From: Desnuesiella massiliensis | GTDB lineage: Bacteria; Bacillota; Clostridia; Clostridiales; Clostridiaceae | Reading direction: 5' to 3' | Assembly (NCBI RefSeq): GCF_001403615.1 | Contig: NZ_LN879456.1 | Coordinates: 558,001 to 622,000 of the forward strand | DNA: 64,000 nucleotides | In this document: one piece after another, positions 50,760-59,790 of the stretch | How positions within the stretch are numbered: the stretch's first letter is position 1 | Layout of the letters: every line of letters starts with the position of its first letter | Notes under the pieces: generated by a model | Told to the model about the DNA's origin: nothing | Databases searched by the model: none | Seen by the model: only the letters and a program-made list of their open reading frames with translations | Position numbers and translations under genes: made by a program

Positions 50760-52208
50760 GTGCATTTATGCGAATTATTAAAGGGAGTGGATTATGAGGT
50801 CGCCTTTGGAGAAGAAAATATCCATATTAATAATATTCATTATAATTCTAAAGAGATATCTAGAGGTGATGTGTTTTTCTGCATAAAAGGCTTGAAGGCT
50901 GATGGACATAAATATGCTAAAGCAGCTTTTGAAAAAGGTGCAGTGGCAATTATTGTAGAAGATGATATAGAGGAATTGTTAAACTGCACTATTATAAAAG
51001 TAAAAGACAGTAGAAAAGCTTTATCATTAGCTTCTGCTAACTATTATGGTAATCCTTCTGAAAAGTTAAAAATAATTGGCGTAACTGGTACCAATGGTAA
51101 AACCACTTCCACCTATATTTTAAAGTCTATCCTTGAAGAAGCTGGTTATAAAGTTGGGCTTATTGGAACTATTGCAAATTATATAGGTAAAGATAGATAT
51201 GAATCTGAAAGGACCACTCCTGAATCTTTAGAACTTCAAAAATTATTTAATGAAATGGTAGAGAAAAAAGTAGATTATTGTGTAATGGAGGTTTCTTCTC
51301 ATTCTTTAAGTCTAGATAGAGTTTACGGAATAGAGTTTAATTACGGAATTTTTACTAACTTAACTCAAGACCATTTAGATTTTCACAAGACCTTTGAAAA
51401 TTATTTTAATGCAAAATTGAAATTATTTGAAAATAGTAGAAATATAATAATTAATATAGATGATATCTATGGCAAAAAAATTGAAGCTTATATAAATAGC
51501 AATGTTAGCCATAAGAAAATATTTAAATTTTCTATTGAAGAAGCCTCAGATTTTATGGCAAAAGGAATTTCTATTAGCGAAAAAGGGATCAAATTTAGTA
51601 TAATATACAATGAAGAAAAGCTAAGCTTTAGCATGCCTGTTCCAGGAAAATATAATGTTTATAACGCCCTAGGTTGCATTAGAATAGCTCTAAATGAAGG
51701 TGTAAAGGAAGAAGTTATACAAGCTGCCATAAATAAGATAGTAGTGCCAGGGAGATGTGAGATAATAGGTAATGATAAATTTAGCGTAATTATAGATTAT
51801 GCTCATACTCCAGATGGGTTAAGTAATATACTAGGTACTGTAAAAGAATTTACAAAAGGGAGATTGATCTGTGTATTTGGATGCGGAGGAGACAGAGACG
51901 CTACTAAAAGACCAATAATGGGAAAAATAGCAACTGAAATAAGTGATTTATGCATAATCACCTCGGATAATCCAAGAACAGAGGAACCAATGAATATTAT
52001 AAAGGATATTGTAAATGGGCTTTCTAAGAAAAATTATATTATCATTGAAAATAGAAGAGAAGCTATAGAAAAGGCTATAGCCATGGCACAGCAAAATGAT
52101 ATTATAGTAGTTGCTGGAAAAGGTCATGAAACTTATCAGATACTAAAGGATAAGACTATAGAGTTTGATGAAAAGAAAATTGTTCAAGAGATCTTAAGAA
52201 CAAATTAG
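50760..52208 (+). CDS. murE: UDP-MurNAc-tripeptide synthetase
   Basis: The 482-residue Mur ligase has the ATP loop GVTGTNGKTTSTYIL, the carbamate-lysine region around TTPESLELQKLF, and DNPRTEEP near the C-terminus. DNPR is the motif of enzymes that add meso-diaminopimelate. The start is GTG 50760 with AGGAG nine bases ahead; ATG 50751 touches that site. The protein then begins HLCELLKGVDYE, a normal family start. murF follows 14 bases later. Confidence 0.95.
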   Translation: MHLCELLKGVDYEVAFGEENIHINNIHYNSKEISRGDVFFCIKGLKADGHKYAKAAFEKGAVAIIVEDDIEELLNCTIIKVKDSRKALSLASANYYGNPSEKLKIIGVTGTNGKTTSTYILKSILEEAGYKVGLIGTIANYIGKDRYESERTTPESLELQKLFNEMVEKKVDYCVMEVSSHSLSLDRVYGIEFNYGIFTNLTQDHLDFHKTFENYFNAKLKLFENSRNIIINIDDIYGKKIEAYINSNVSHKKIFKFSIEEASDFMAKGISISEKGIKFSIIYNEEKLSFSMPVPGKYNVYNALGCIRIALNEGVKEEVIQAAINKIVVPGRCEIIGNDKFSVIIDYAHTPDGLSNILGTVKEFTKGRLICVFGCGGDRDATKRPIMGKIATEISDLCIITSDNPRTEEPMNIIKDIVNGLSKKNYIIIENRREAIEKAIAMAQQNDIIVVAGKGHETYQILKDKTIEFDEKKIVQEILRTN

Positions 52209-52222
52209 AAAGTGGTGTTGCT

Positions 52223-53599
52223 ATGATAAAATTAACTTTAGATGAAATAATTAAAGCTGTTGAGGGTGTATGTATAAATATAGGTAATACTTGCGAATAT
52301 ACCAGTCTTTCAACTGATAGCAGAAACATTAATGATAAAAGTATATTTATAGCATTAAAAGGCGATAATTTTAATGGCAATGAGTTCGTATTAGATGCAG
52401 TTAATAAAGGTGCTTTACTATGTATAGTAGATGAAGTGTTATTTGATGCAGATAAAGCAAAAACATGTACTGTAATTAAGGTTAGAGATACAAGGGAAGC
52501 TTTAAAGAAGCTAGCAAAATATTATAGAGAAAAGCTAAATATAAAAGTAGTTGGAATCACAGGTTCGACGGGTAAGACCACTACAAAGGATCTTCTTGCA
52601 GCATTTTTAGGTTACAAATATAAAGTGTTTAAGACTAAGGGGAACTTTAACAATGAAATCGGATTGCCACTGATGATATTTCAATTAGATGAGAGTTATG
52701 ATATTGCAGTGCTAGAGATGGGGATGAGCAATTTAAATGAAATCCATAATTTGGCTGATATAGCTAGACCAGATATTGCCTTAATCACTAATATTGGAAT
52801 ATCTCATATAGAAACCCTTAAAACTCGAGAGAACATATTAAGAGCTAAAATGGAGATTACAGACTTTTTTACTGCTAAAAGCACTTTGATAATTAATTGT
52901 GAGAGTGATCTGTTAAAAAGTATTAATACGGAAAAATATATTTTAGTTAAAGCTGGTATGGAAGAAAATCACTATGACTATTTTGCAAGAAACATATCAC
53001 TAGAGGAAGATAGCAGTAAATTTCAGATATATAATAATAATACCTTAGAAGGAGTATTATCATTACCTATTCCCGGCAGACATAACATAGAAAATGCATT
53101 AATAGCCTTTGCCTGCGCTAGGCTGTTAGGAGTAAGCTTTAATGAAATTCAGCTAGGCATAAAAAGCTTAACCTATACATCCATGCGTCTGGAAATAAAT
53201 AAAGGAAGCAAATTTACAGTTATAAATGATGCATACAACGCAAGTCCAGATTCTATGCGTGCAGCATTAGATGTGCAGTGTAATATAAATGGCAAAAGAA
53301 AAGTGGCTATATTAGGAACTATGAAAGAGCTAGGGGAAGCCTCCTACTGCGCTCATAAATCCGTTGGACAGTATGCTAAAGAAAAGGGAATAGATATTCT
53401 AATAGCTGTTGGTGAATATAATGAAGCTTTTTTACATGGATTTAAAGATGAAAGTAAGTGTATTCTAGTAGAAACCACAGAGAAAGTAGCAGGTATCATA
53501 GAAGAACTTATTCAAGATGAGGACATAATACTAGTAAAAGCTTCAAGGTCAATGAAGTTTGAAAGCATAATAACTAAATTACAGAACTTAAACAGCTAA
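52223..53599 (+). CDS. murF: UDP-MurNAc-tripeptide-D-Ala-D-Ala ligase
   Basis: The 458-residue protein adds D-Ala-D-Ala to the UDP-MurNAc-tripeptide. The ATP loop is GITGSTGKTTTKDLLA, followed by TKGNFNNEIGLPL and the AVLEMGMSNLNEI motif of MurF. The C-terminal domain has INDAYNASPDSMRAAL. Its length and place after murE are usual. GTGGTG precedes the ATG. Confidence 0.96.
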   Translation: MIKLTLDEIIKAVEGVCINIGNTCEYTSLSTDSRNINDKSIFIALKGDNFNGNEFVLDAVNKGALLCIVDEVLFDADKAKTCTVIKVRDTREALKKLAKYYREKLNIKVVGITGSTGKTTTKDLLAAFLGYKYKVFKTKGNFNNEIGLPLMIFQLDESYDIAVLEMGMSNLNEIHNLADIARPDIALITNIGISHIETLKTRENILRAKMEITDFFTAKSTLIINCESDLLKSINTEKYILVKAGMEENHYDYFARNISLEEDSSKFQIYNNNTLEGVLSLPIPGRHNIENALIAFACARLLGVSFNEIQLGIKSLTYTSMRLEINKGSKFTVINDAYNASPDSMRAALDVQCNINGKRKVAILGTMKELGEASYCAHKSVGQYAKEKGIDILIAVGEYNEAFLHGFKDESKCILVETTEKVAGIIEELIQDEDIILVKASRSMKFESIITKLQNLNS

Positions 53600-53643
53600 G
53601 AATAGAAAGGAGGAAACTGCTTATAGTTTAAGCAGGATTTCAT

Positions 53644-54621
53644 ATGATATTTAACGACATGAAAAACATTATAAATGCATATACTATATTACCTATTGCC
53701 TTAGGATTTTTAATTTCATCATTGATAGCACCCTTAGTAATTCCAATCCTTCATAAATTGAAGTTTGGTCAAAACATTAGAAAAGATGGTCCTAAAAGCC
53801 ATCAAAAAAAAGCAGGTACCCCAACTATGGGCGGTATAATTTTTATTTTTTCTGCTTTAATATCCATGATTATATTGGTGGGTAAACCCAGTGATGAGGC
53901 TATGGTTGCTTTATATGCCTTTATGGCCTATGGCTTTGTAGGATTTTTAGATGATATCTTAAAAATCATACATAAAGACAATTTAGGGTTAAGAGCATGG
54001 CAAAAGATGGTTTTATTATTAATAGTATCAGGAGCTCTTTCTACTTATGCGTATTTAAAAGTAGGAACTAACCTTTACATTCCTTTTTTAAATAGAGAAC
54101 TGAATATGACGTTTTTCTATATACCTTTTATGCTCTTTTACTTTGCTGGAGTTACTAATGCAGTAAATTTAACGGATGGGCTAGATGGACTTGCAACTTC
54201 AGTAACAATTTTAGTAATAGTTTTCTTTGCTATTATCAGCTATGGAATGGGACATAATACCTTAGCAATCTTTTGTTTAATTTTATCTGGAGCGTTATTA
54301 GGATTCTTAAGATATAATGCTTTTCCTGCAAGAGTGTTTATGGGAGATACTGGATCCTTAGCTTTAGGGGGAGCGGTGGCTACGGTAGCAATGCTTCTAA
54401 AATTTCAATTACTCCTTGTAATTGTGGGTGGAATATACGTAATAGAAACTTTATCTGTTATTATACAGGTTACTTCATTTAAATTAACCGGAAAGAGGGT
54501 TTTTAGGATGTCACCTATACATCATCATTTTGAGCAGTTAGGGTGGGCAGAAACAAAAATCGTTTCAGTATTTTCTATAGTTACTTTATTGCTTTGCTTA
54601 GTTGCATTTTTATCCTTTTAA
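53644..54621 (+). CDS. mraY: Phospho-N-acetylmuramoyl-pentapeptide-transferase
   Basis: The 325-residue membrane enzyme makes lipid I. About ten hydrophobic helices are seen, with the motifs KKAGTPTMGGI, GFLDDILKI (Asp-Asp site), NLTDGLDGLA, and SPIHHHFEQLGW (HHH loop). The ATG 53644 has AGGAT upstream; a stronger AAGGAGG lies farther ahead, inside a small GCTTA/TAAGC hairpin at about 53618-53632. ftsW follows after 21 bases. Confidence 0.96.
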   Translation: MIFNDMKNIINAYTILPIALGFLISSLIAPLVIPILHKLKFGQNIRKDGPKSHQKKAGTPTMGGIIFIFSALISMIILVGKPSDEAMVALYAFMAYGFVGFLDDILKIIHKDNLGLRAWQKMVLLLIVSGALSTYAYLKVGTNLYIPFLNRELNMTFFYIPFMLFYFAGVTNAVNLTDGLDGLATSVTILVIVFFAIISYGMGHNTLAIFCLILSGALLGFLRYNAFPARVFMGDTGSLALGGAVATVAMLLKFQLLLVIVGGIYVIETLSVIIQVTSFKLTGKRVFRMSPIHHHFEQLGWAETKIVSVFSIVTLLLCLVAFLSF

Positions 54622-54642
54622 AAAATAGGAGGATACTTATTT

Positions 54643-55749
54643 ATGAAAAAAAAGAACCCTGTTAAGGGGCAAGTGGATTTTGTTTTATTTTCTGTAATCT
54701 TATTATTACTTGCCATAGGAGTAATAATGGTTTATAGCGCCAGCTCTTATATATCTATATATAAAGAAAAAGACAGCATGTTCTATCTTAAAAGACAATT
54801 ATTATGGGCAGCTTTGGGGATTACTGCCATGTTTGTGGGCATGAGTTTTGACTATCGTAAATTAAAAAAGTTTACAGTGCCTTTGCTTATAGTATGTATT
54901 CCATTGTTAATAGCAGTTTTCTTTTTTCCAGATACAAATGGTGCTTATCGATGGATAAGAATAGGAGGGGCCTCTTTACAACCTTCAGAGATAGTAAAAT
55001 ATGCTGTAGTGTTTTATTTAGCTAAAAGCCTTGATTTTAAAGGTGAAAAAGTTAAAGATTTCTTTTATGGGGTATTTCCTTATCTCCTAGTGTCAGGATT
55101 TTATGCGGGAATGATTCTTCTAGAAAAAAATATGAGTATTGCTTCTGTAATAATGATAGTTACTTTGATTGTTCTTTTTGTGGCAGGCGCAAGGGCTTTC
55201 CACCTTTTTGGAATAGTTACTCCAGCTCTTACTGCATTGGCACTTTTCTTTATATATTCTTCTGATTATAGAAGAGCAAGAATGCTTAATTTTTTAAATC
55301 CATGGCAGGATCCGGCTGGTAATGGCTATCAGCTTATCCAATCTCTATTGGCTCTAGGCTCTGGAAAAATATTAGGATTAGGATTAGGACAGTCAAGACA
55401 AAAGGCCTATTACATGCCAGAACCACATAATGATTTTATTTTTTCTATTATTGGGGAAGAGCTTGGATTAGTTGGTTGTATTTTTATAATAACTTTATTC
55501 CTCGTTTTTATTTGGAGAGGAATTAAGGTAGCTCTTGAAGCAAAAGATACCTATGGAACTTTATTAGCTACGGGAATAACCTCTATAATAGCAGTTCAGG
55601 CTATGGTAAATATAGCTGTTGTAACTGGTTCTATGCCCGTTACTGGAGTACCCTTACCTTTTATAAGCTATGGAGGATCTTCTTTGCTTTTTAATATGAT
55701 AGCCATGGGTGTATTATTGAACATATCTAGACAAAAGGCAAATATTTAG
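54643..55749 (+). CDS. ftsW: Peptidoglycan polymerase FtsW/SpoVE
   Basis: The 368-residue SEDS protein has about ten helices. GVIMVYSASSYISIY is the family start; RWIRIGGASLQPSEIVKYA carries the catalytic-region signature, and GLGLGQSRQKAYYMPEPHNDF and PLPFISYGGSSL follow. It polymerises glycan strands with the class B PBP. In spore formers of this layout it may serve as FtsW, SpoVE or both. murD and murG, often found here, are absent. AGGAGG precedes the ATG. Confidence 0.94.
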   Translation: MKKKNPVKGQVDFVLFSVILLLLAIGVIMVYSASSYISIYKEKDSMFYLKRQLLWAALGITAMFVGMSFDYRKLKKFTVPLLIVCIPLLIAVFFFPDTNGAYRWIRIGGASLQPSEIVKYAVVFYLAKSLDFKGEKVKDFFYGVFPYLLVSGFYAGMILLEKNMSIASVIMIVTLIVLFVAGARAFHLFGIVTPALTALALFFIYSSDYRRARMLNFLNPWQDPAGNGYQLIQSLLALGSGKILGLGLGQSRQKAYYMPEPHNDFIFSIIGEELGLVGCIFIITLFLVFIWRGIKVALEAKDTYGTLLATGITSIIAVQAMVNIAVVTGSMPVTGVPLPFISYGGSSLLFNMIAMGVLLNISRQKANI

Positions 55750-55750
55750 C

Positions 55751-55776
55751 AGTGGCATGCATTATTGCATGCCACT
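55751..55776 (+). terminator. Palindrome after ftsW
   Basis: AGTGGCATGCA (55751-55761) pairs perfectly with TGCATGCCACT (55766-55776) over a TTAT loop. The T tract is short. It may act as a weak terminator or a transcript stabiliser. Confidence 0.55.
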
Positions 55777-55906
55777 ATTTATGAGCGTAAAAGCATGAAA
55801 ATGTATTATTTGTACATGAAAATTTAATTTTAAGTAAAAAATTTAATGAAATTAATCTTATACAATGTTATTATATATGTATGAATATTTTTTATAGAGG
55901 TATTTT

Positions 55907-56680
55907 ATGGGGGAAATAGTAAGAGTAAGAGAAAAAAATGAGTTAATAAAAAGACGAAAACATAAAAGAAGATTGAAGAAAGCTATAATTTTTATTATAT
56001 TTTTAATATCTCTGTTTTTTACCTTGTTATTTAAGGCTCCATATTTTAACATAACTAATATTGAGGTTGTAAATAATAAAATAATGTCGAAAGAAGAAAT
56101 CGTAAAAAATAGCGGTATTGAATTAGGTAAAAATATTTTTTATATAAATAAAGAAATCTACATAAATAATATTAAAACTAATCCATATGCACTAAATGTA
56201 GAGATAAAAAGAAAATTACCCTCTACATTGCTTATAAAAATGCAGGAAAGAGTTCCTAGATACTATATTCAAGTAGGTGACAGCTTCTACTTATTGGATG
56301 ATGAGTCAAGATTATTAGAAATAAAGAAGGACTTAGTTAATAATGAATTGATTAAGTTAGATGGCTTAGAGTTATCTAATACTAACCTGGGCGATAACTT
56401 ATTGCCCATTAATGACAGAAGATTACAGTGGCTAGAAGAATATGCTAAATTAATGAAGTATAATACCAGTGATATAGAATTTACTTCCATAGATTTGAAT
56501 GATACATTAAATATAAAACTCTATTATCATAATATGAAAGTAATAATTGGAACTCTAGATGATTTAAAAACTAAATTAAATAAAGCTATAAATATATTAT
56601 CTTATGAAAATATAAAAGATTCAAAAGGATACATTGATATAAGCTTTAACGGCAATCCTGTAGTATATATAGAAAAATAG
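55907..56680 (+). CDS. ftsQ: Cell division protein FtsQ/DivIB
   Basis: The 257-residue bitopic protein has a basic N-terminus (KRRKHKRRLKK), a membrane helix (AIIFIIFLISLFFTLLF) and a POTRA domain (YFNITNIEVVNNKIMSKEEIV) followed by the beta domain (about 120-250). It stabilises the FtsL-DivIC pair at the septum. TAGAGG precedes the ATG. Place and layout fit well, although sequence conservation in this family is low. Confidence 0.92.
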   Translation: MGEIVRVREKNELIKRRKHKRRLKKAIIFIIFLISLFFTLLFKAPYFNITNIEVVNNKIMSKEEIVKNSGIELGKNIFYINKEIYINNIKTNPYALNVEIKRKLPSTLLIKMQERVPRYYIQVGDSFYLLDDESRLLEIKKDLVNNELIKLDGLELSNTNLGDNLLPINDRRLQWLEEYAKLMKYNTSDIEFTSIDLNDTLNIKLYYHNMKVIIGTLDDLKTKLNKAINILSYENIKDSKGYIDISFNGNPVVYIEK

Positions 56681-56691
56681 GAGGATAGCTT

Positions 56692-57414
56692 ATGAAAAAA
56701 TATATTTCACAGATTTTGGTTGCTTGTGTGTGTGCTTTATTAGGTTTTCTCTTAGCTTATCAGTTTAAACTTTTAAGTGATAAAGAAAAAGCTATAACCC
56801 CTAATAATTACAACCAAGTAGATATAACTGCAGAAATAGAGCAGTTAAAGAAGGAAAAATCAGAAGTTGAGAAAAAAAACAATGAGTTATTAAATCAATT
56901 AAAAAAATATGAAGATGCGGCTGCAGATAATAATGATTTAACAAAGGAGTTAAAAAAGCAACTTGATGATACTAGGTTGATAATGGGTAATGTTGATGTA
57001 GAGGGACCAGGAATAATTATTTATCTTAATCCTAAAAACTCAGTATTTTCTAGTAATGCATCTAACCAATATATAACCGATAACGAATTGGTGTATATTA
57101 TTAACGAACTTAATTTTTCTGGAGCTGAAGCTATTTCAATTAATGATAAAAGAGTATCTATTCAAACAGGTATAAAAAGCTCTTCAAATAATAATTTTAT
57201 TGAGATAAATGGTGAAAAAGTATCTCCAAGAGAAAGGATAGTAATAAAGGCTATAGGAAACAAAGGTGACTTATATGGTATGATGAATTTCCCAGGAGCA
57301 CTAGATTTTCAAGCCTTACCTTACTATGATAAAAAATTCGAGCAATCTGATTCGATTAAAATTCCTAAGTTCAATAGAACTTATAAATACGATTATTTAA
57401 AACCAGTGAAATAG
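56692..57414 (+). CDS. DUF881 family protein (first copy)
   Basis: The 240-residue protein has an N-terminal membrane helix (ILVACVCALLGFLLAYQF), a coiled coil (about 45-95) and the DUF881 domain outside (about 100-230) with NVDVEGPGIIIYL, ELNFSGAEAISINDKRV and GNKGDLYGMM. Its function is unknown, but in Firmicutes it is often found beside sbp and the division cluster. AGGAGG precedes the ATG. A second copy follows sbp. Confidence 0.9.
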   Translation: MKKYISQILVACVCALLGFLLAYQFKLLSDKEKAITPNNYNQVDITAEIEQLKKEKSEVEKKNNELLNQLKKYEDAAADNNDLTKELKKQLDDTRLIMGNVDVEGPGIIIYLNPKNSVFSSNASNQYITDNELVYIINELNFSGAEAISINDKRVSIQTGIKSSSNNNFIEINGEKVSPRERIVIKAIGNKGDLYGMMNFPGALDFQALPYYDKKFEQSDSIKIPKFNRTYKYDYLKPVK

Positions 57415-57427
57415 GAGGTATTATAGT

Positions 57428-57766
57428 ATGATTGCCTTTGTAGGTTTATTAATTGGAATAATTATAGGCATAGTCTGGAAAGTTAATATACCGGATAAGT
57501 TTTCTCCATATATGTCCGTTGCCATATTAGCTTGTTTAGATTCTGTGTTTGGAGCTATAAGAGCTTCCTTATCAAAAAACTTTCAACCGGATATATTTAT
57601 CTCTGGATTCTTTGGAAATGCAGCTTTGGCAGCTGGGTTAGCTTATTTAGGAGACAGACTTGGTATTCCAATTTACATTGCTGCTGTTATTGTATTTGGT
57701 GGAAGAATTTTTGATAACTTTGCTATAGTTAGGAGACTGCTAATAGAAAAAGCAAAATCACATTGA
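57428..57766 (+). CDS. sbp: Small basic family protein (DUF1290)
   Basis: The 112-residue membrane protein has three or four helices and starts FVGLLIGIIIGIVWKVNIP. CLDSVFGAIRASLSKNFQ and GRIFDNFAIVRRLL are family marks. The Bacillus counterpart lies in the same DUF881 neighbourhood upstream of ftsZ genes. Its biochemical role is unknown. The strong AGGAGG site and short spacing show that it is part of the same run. Confidence 0.93.
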   Translation: MIAFVGLLIGIIIGIVWKVNIPDKFSPYMSVAILACLDSVFGAIRASLSKNFQPDIFISGFFGNAALAAGLAYLGDRLGIPIYIAAVIVFGGRIFDNFAIVRRLLIEKAKSH

Positions 57767-57779
57767 TGAGGTGATTTTA

Positions 57780-58508
57780 ATGAAGAATAATGAAGCTAAT
57801 GTATTTGTATTTATAGCAGCAATTATTATTGGTATTCTAATTGCCTTAAATATTAACCTTAATAATACAGAAGAAAGAATAGTTTTGAATGCAAAGCAAT
57901 ATCAAGAAGCATATAATTCAAGAAATAAACTTGTAAAAGATATATATGCATTAAAAGATGAATATTCTAAAAACTTATCTAAGCTTTCAAATTATAAACA
58001 AGGAGAAGCTTCGGAGTCAAAAATAATTGAGGATATTTCTAGTGAGCTTGAACTTAATAAAATGATATTAGGGTATAAAGATGTAAAAGGTGAAGGATTA
58101 GCAATTACCATAAAAGACGGTAGCGGAGAATTCAGCAATAGTGTTGATGATCCTATATTAAGATATACTAGAACTGTCCATAATACTGATATGATTCAGG
58201 TTATTAATGAATTAAGAAATTCAGGGGCAGAGGCTATTTCTATAAATGGCCAAAGAATTATGCCAAATTCTGAGATATATTGTAGTTGGGCTTTTTTAAG
58301 AATTAATGGGGTCAAATTGCCTGCTCCCTTTTACATAAATGTTATAGGCAATAAAGAAGTTATAAAAAAATATATATTAAGTAATGATAGCTATGTTAGA
58401 ACTCTTATAAATAGAGGAATTGAAGTCAGCATATATGAGGAGAAAGAAGTAGTTATCCCCTCTATTACAAGTGATGTGAAAAATAAATATTTATCACCTT
58501 CTAAGTAA
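57780..58508 (+). CDS. DUF881 family protein (second copy)
   Basis: The 242-residue protein has the same plan as the first copy: a helix (VFVFIAAIIIGILIALNI), a coiled coil (about 45-80), and a DUF881 domain with VKGEGLAITIKDG and ELRNSGAEAISINGQRI. ATG 57780 follows GAGGTG; GTG 57771 is upstream of the site. The DUF881-sbp-DUF881 order is a known arrangement in Clostridia. It is the last gene before the yggS promoter. Confidence 0.9.
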   Translation: MKNNEANVFVFIAAIIIGILIALNINLNNTEERIVLNAKQYQEAYNSRNKLVKDIYALKDEYSKNLSKLSNYKQGEASESKIIEDISSELELNKMILGYKDVKGEGLAITIKDGSGEFSNSVDDPILRYTRTVHNTDMIQVINELRNSGAEAISINGQRIMPNSEIYCSWAFLRINGVKLPAPFYINVIGNKEVIKKYILSNDSYVRTLINRGIEVSIYEEKEVVIPSITSDVKNKYLSPSK

Positions 58509-58517
58509 TATTTTTGA

Positions 58518-58542
58518 AGGATTTTTAAGATTTATGAAGAAT
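58518..58542 (+). promoter_or_regulatory. Sigma-H-like promoter upstream of yggS
   Basis: AGGATTT (58518-58524), an 11-bp spacer and GAAGAAT (58536-58542) match the sigma-H consensus, 43 bases before the TTG start. Confidence 0.55.
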
Positions 58543-58584
58543 AGTAGATATAACAAATATAATGTTATAAAGGGGTAGATATAG

Positions 58585-59250
58585 TTGGACTTATCAGAAA
58601 GAATCAAAATAATAACTGGATCTATACCTGCAGATGTTAATTTAGTTGCTGTAAGCAAAACCAGGAGTATAGAAGAGATATTGAAAGTTTATGAAGCAGA
58701 TATTAGAGACTTTGGTGAGAATAAGGTTCAAGAACTAATTGAAAAGCACGATAATTTAATGGATAAGAATATAAGATGGCATCTTATTGGCCACTTACAA
58801 AGAAACAAAGTTAAATATATCGTGGATAAGGTGCATTTAATCCACTCTTTAGATAGTGTAAGATTGCTAGAAGAAATAGAAAAGCAATTTAGTCTAAAAA
58901 ACAAGATAGCAAAAGTCTTAATTCAAATTAATATTGGCAGAGAAGAAAGCAAAAGTGGTATTTTGGAAGAAGATTTAATTAATTTAATCAATGAAGTTGA
59001 AAAATGCAGCTATGTAAAAGTTAAAGGCTTAATGACTATAATACCTAAGGGTGATGAAGAAAGCTCTAGAATTTACTTTAAAAAGATGAAATCAATCTAT
59101 GAAGATTTAAAAACCAAATCTTATAATAATGTAAAAATGACATATCTTTCAATGGGTATGACAAATGATTATAAGGTGGCTATAGAAGAGGGCGCCAATA
59201 TAATAAGAGTTGGAGAAGGTATATTCGGAAAAAGAATTTACGATATTTAA
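58585..59250 (+). CDS. YggS family pyridoxal phosphate homeostasis protein
   Basis: The 221-residue single-domain PLP-binding protein carries the lysine in LVAVSKTRSIEEI, with FGENKVQELIEKH, WHLIGHLQRNKVK and LSMGMTNDYKVAIEEGANIIRVG. It keeps free PLP and amino acid pools in balance. It is named YlmE at this place in Bacillus. The start is TTG 58585 with AAGGGG upstream. It leads the ylm-sepF-divIVA run and has a sigma-H-like promoter. Confidence 0.93.
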   Translation: MDLSERIKIITGSIPADVNLVAVSKTRSIEEILKVYEADIRDFGENKVQELIEKHDNLMDKNIRWHLIGHLQRNKVKYIVDKVHLIHSLDSVRLLEEIEKQFSLKNKIAKVLIQINIGREESKSGILEEDLINLINEVEKCSYVKVKGLMTIIPKGDEESSRIYFKKMKSIYEDLKTKSYNNVKMTYLSMGMTNDYKVAIEEGANIIRVGEGIFGKRIYDI

Positions 59251-59274
59251 AAATAAAAGTAGGAGGTAATAAAA

Positions 59275-59733
59275 ATGGCAGCAAAGGTATTAAATAAAGT
59301 ATGGGGATTTTTAGGACTTGAGGATGAATACGATGAAGAGTTGGATGACATGGAGATGGAGAGAGAAGATAACGACGAAGAGTATGAACCAATAATACCT
59401 AGCAGTAATTCTAAAAAACAAAGTAAAGTTGTAAACATTCATACTGCAGTATCAGCAAAGGTCACTATAACTAAGCCCTCAGCTTATGAAGAGGCAACAG
59501 ATATTTGTGATGATTTAAAAAATAGAAAAATAGTGGTTGTGAATACAACTAGCTTAGACCCTAAAGTTGCACAACGTCTTCTTGATTTTATGGGAGGAGC
59601 AAGCTACGCTTTAGGTGGAGAATTACAAGAAATAGAAAAGGGAGTATATATATTGTCTCCTTCTAATGTTGAAGTATCCAACGAGTTGAAAAGTGAACTT
59701 TCTTCAAAAGGTTTATTTAACTGGTCTAAATAA
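59275..59733 (+). CDS. sepF: Cell division protein SepF
   Basis: The 152-residue protein has an N-terminal membrane-binding amphipathic helix (VLNKVWGFLGLEDEY), an acidic linker, and a C-terminal SepF domain (about 65-150) with ITKPSAYEEATDICDDLK and RLLDFMGGASYALGGELQEI (key part DFM.GA.YAL.G). It anchors FtsZ to the membrane and forms rings. AGGAGG precedes the ATG. Confidence 0.95.
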   Translation: MAAKVLNKVWGFLGLEDEYDEELDDMEMEREDNDEEYEPIIPSSNSKKQSKVVNIHTAVSAKVTITKPSAYEEATDICDDLKNRKIVVVNTTSLDPKVAQRLLDFMGGASYALGGELQEIEKGVYILSPSNVEVSNELKSELSSKGLFNWSK

Positions 59734-59790
59734 ACATGTATAATATATTTTTACAAAGGATAATTTTTATTATATTTTAGGATGAAAATT

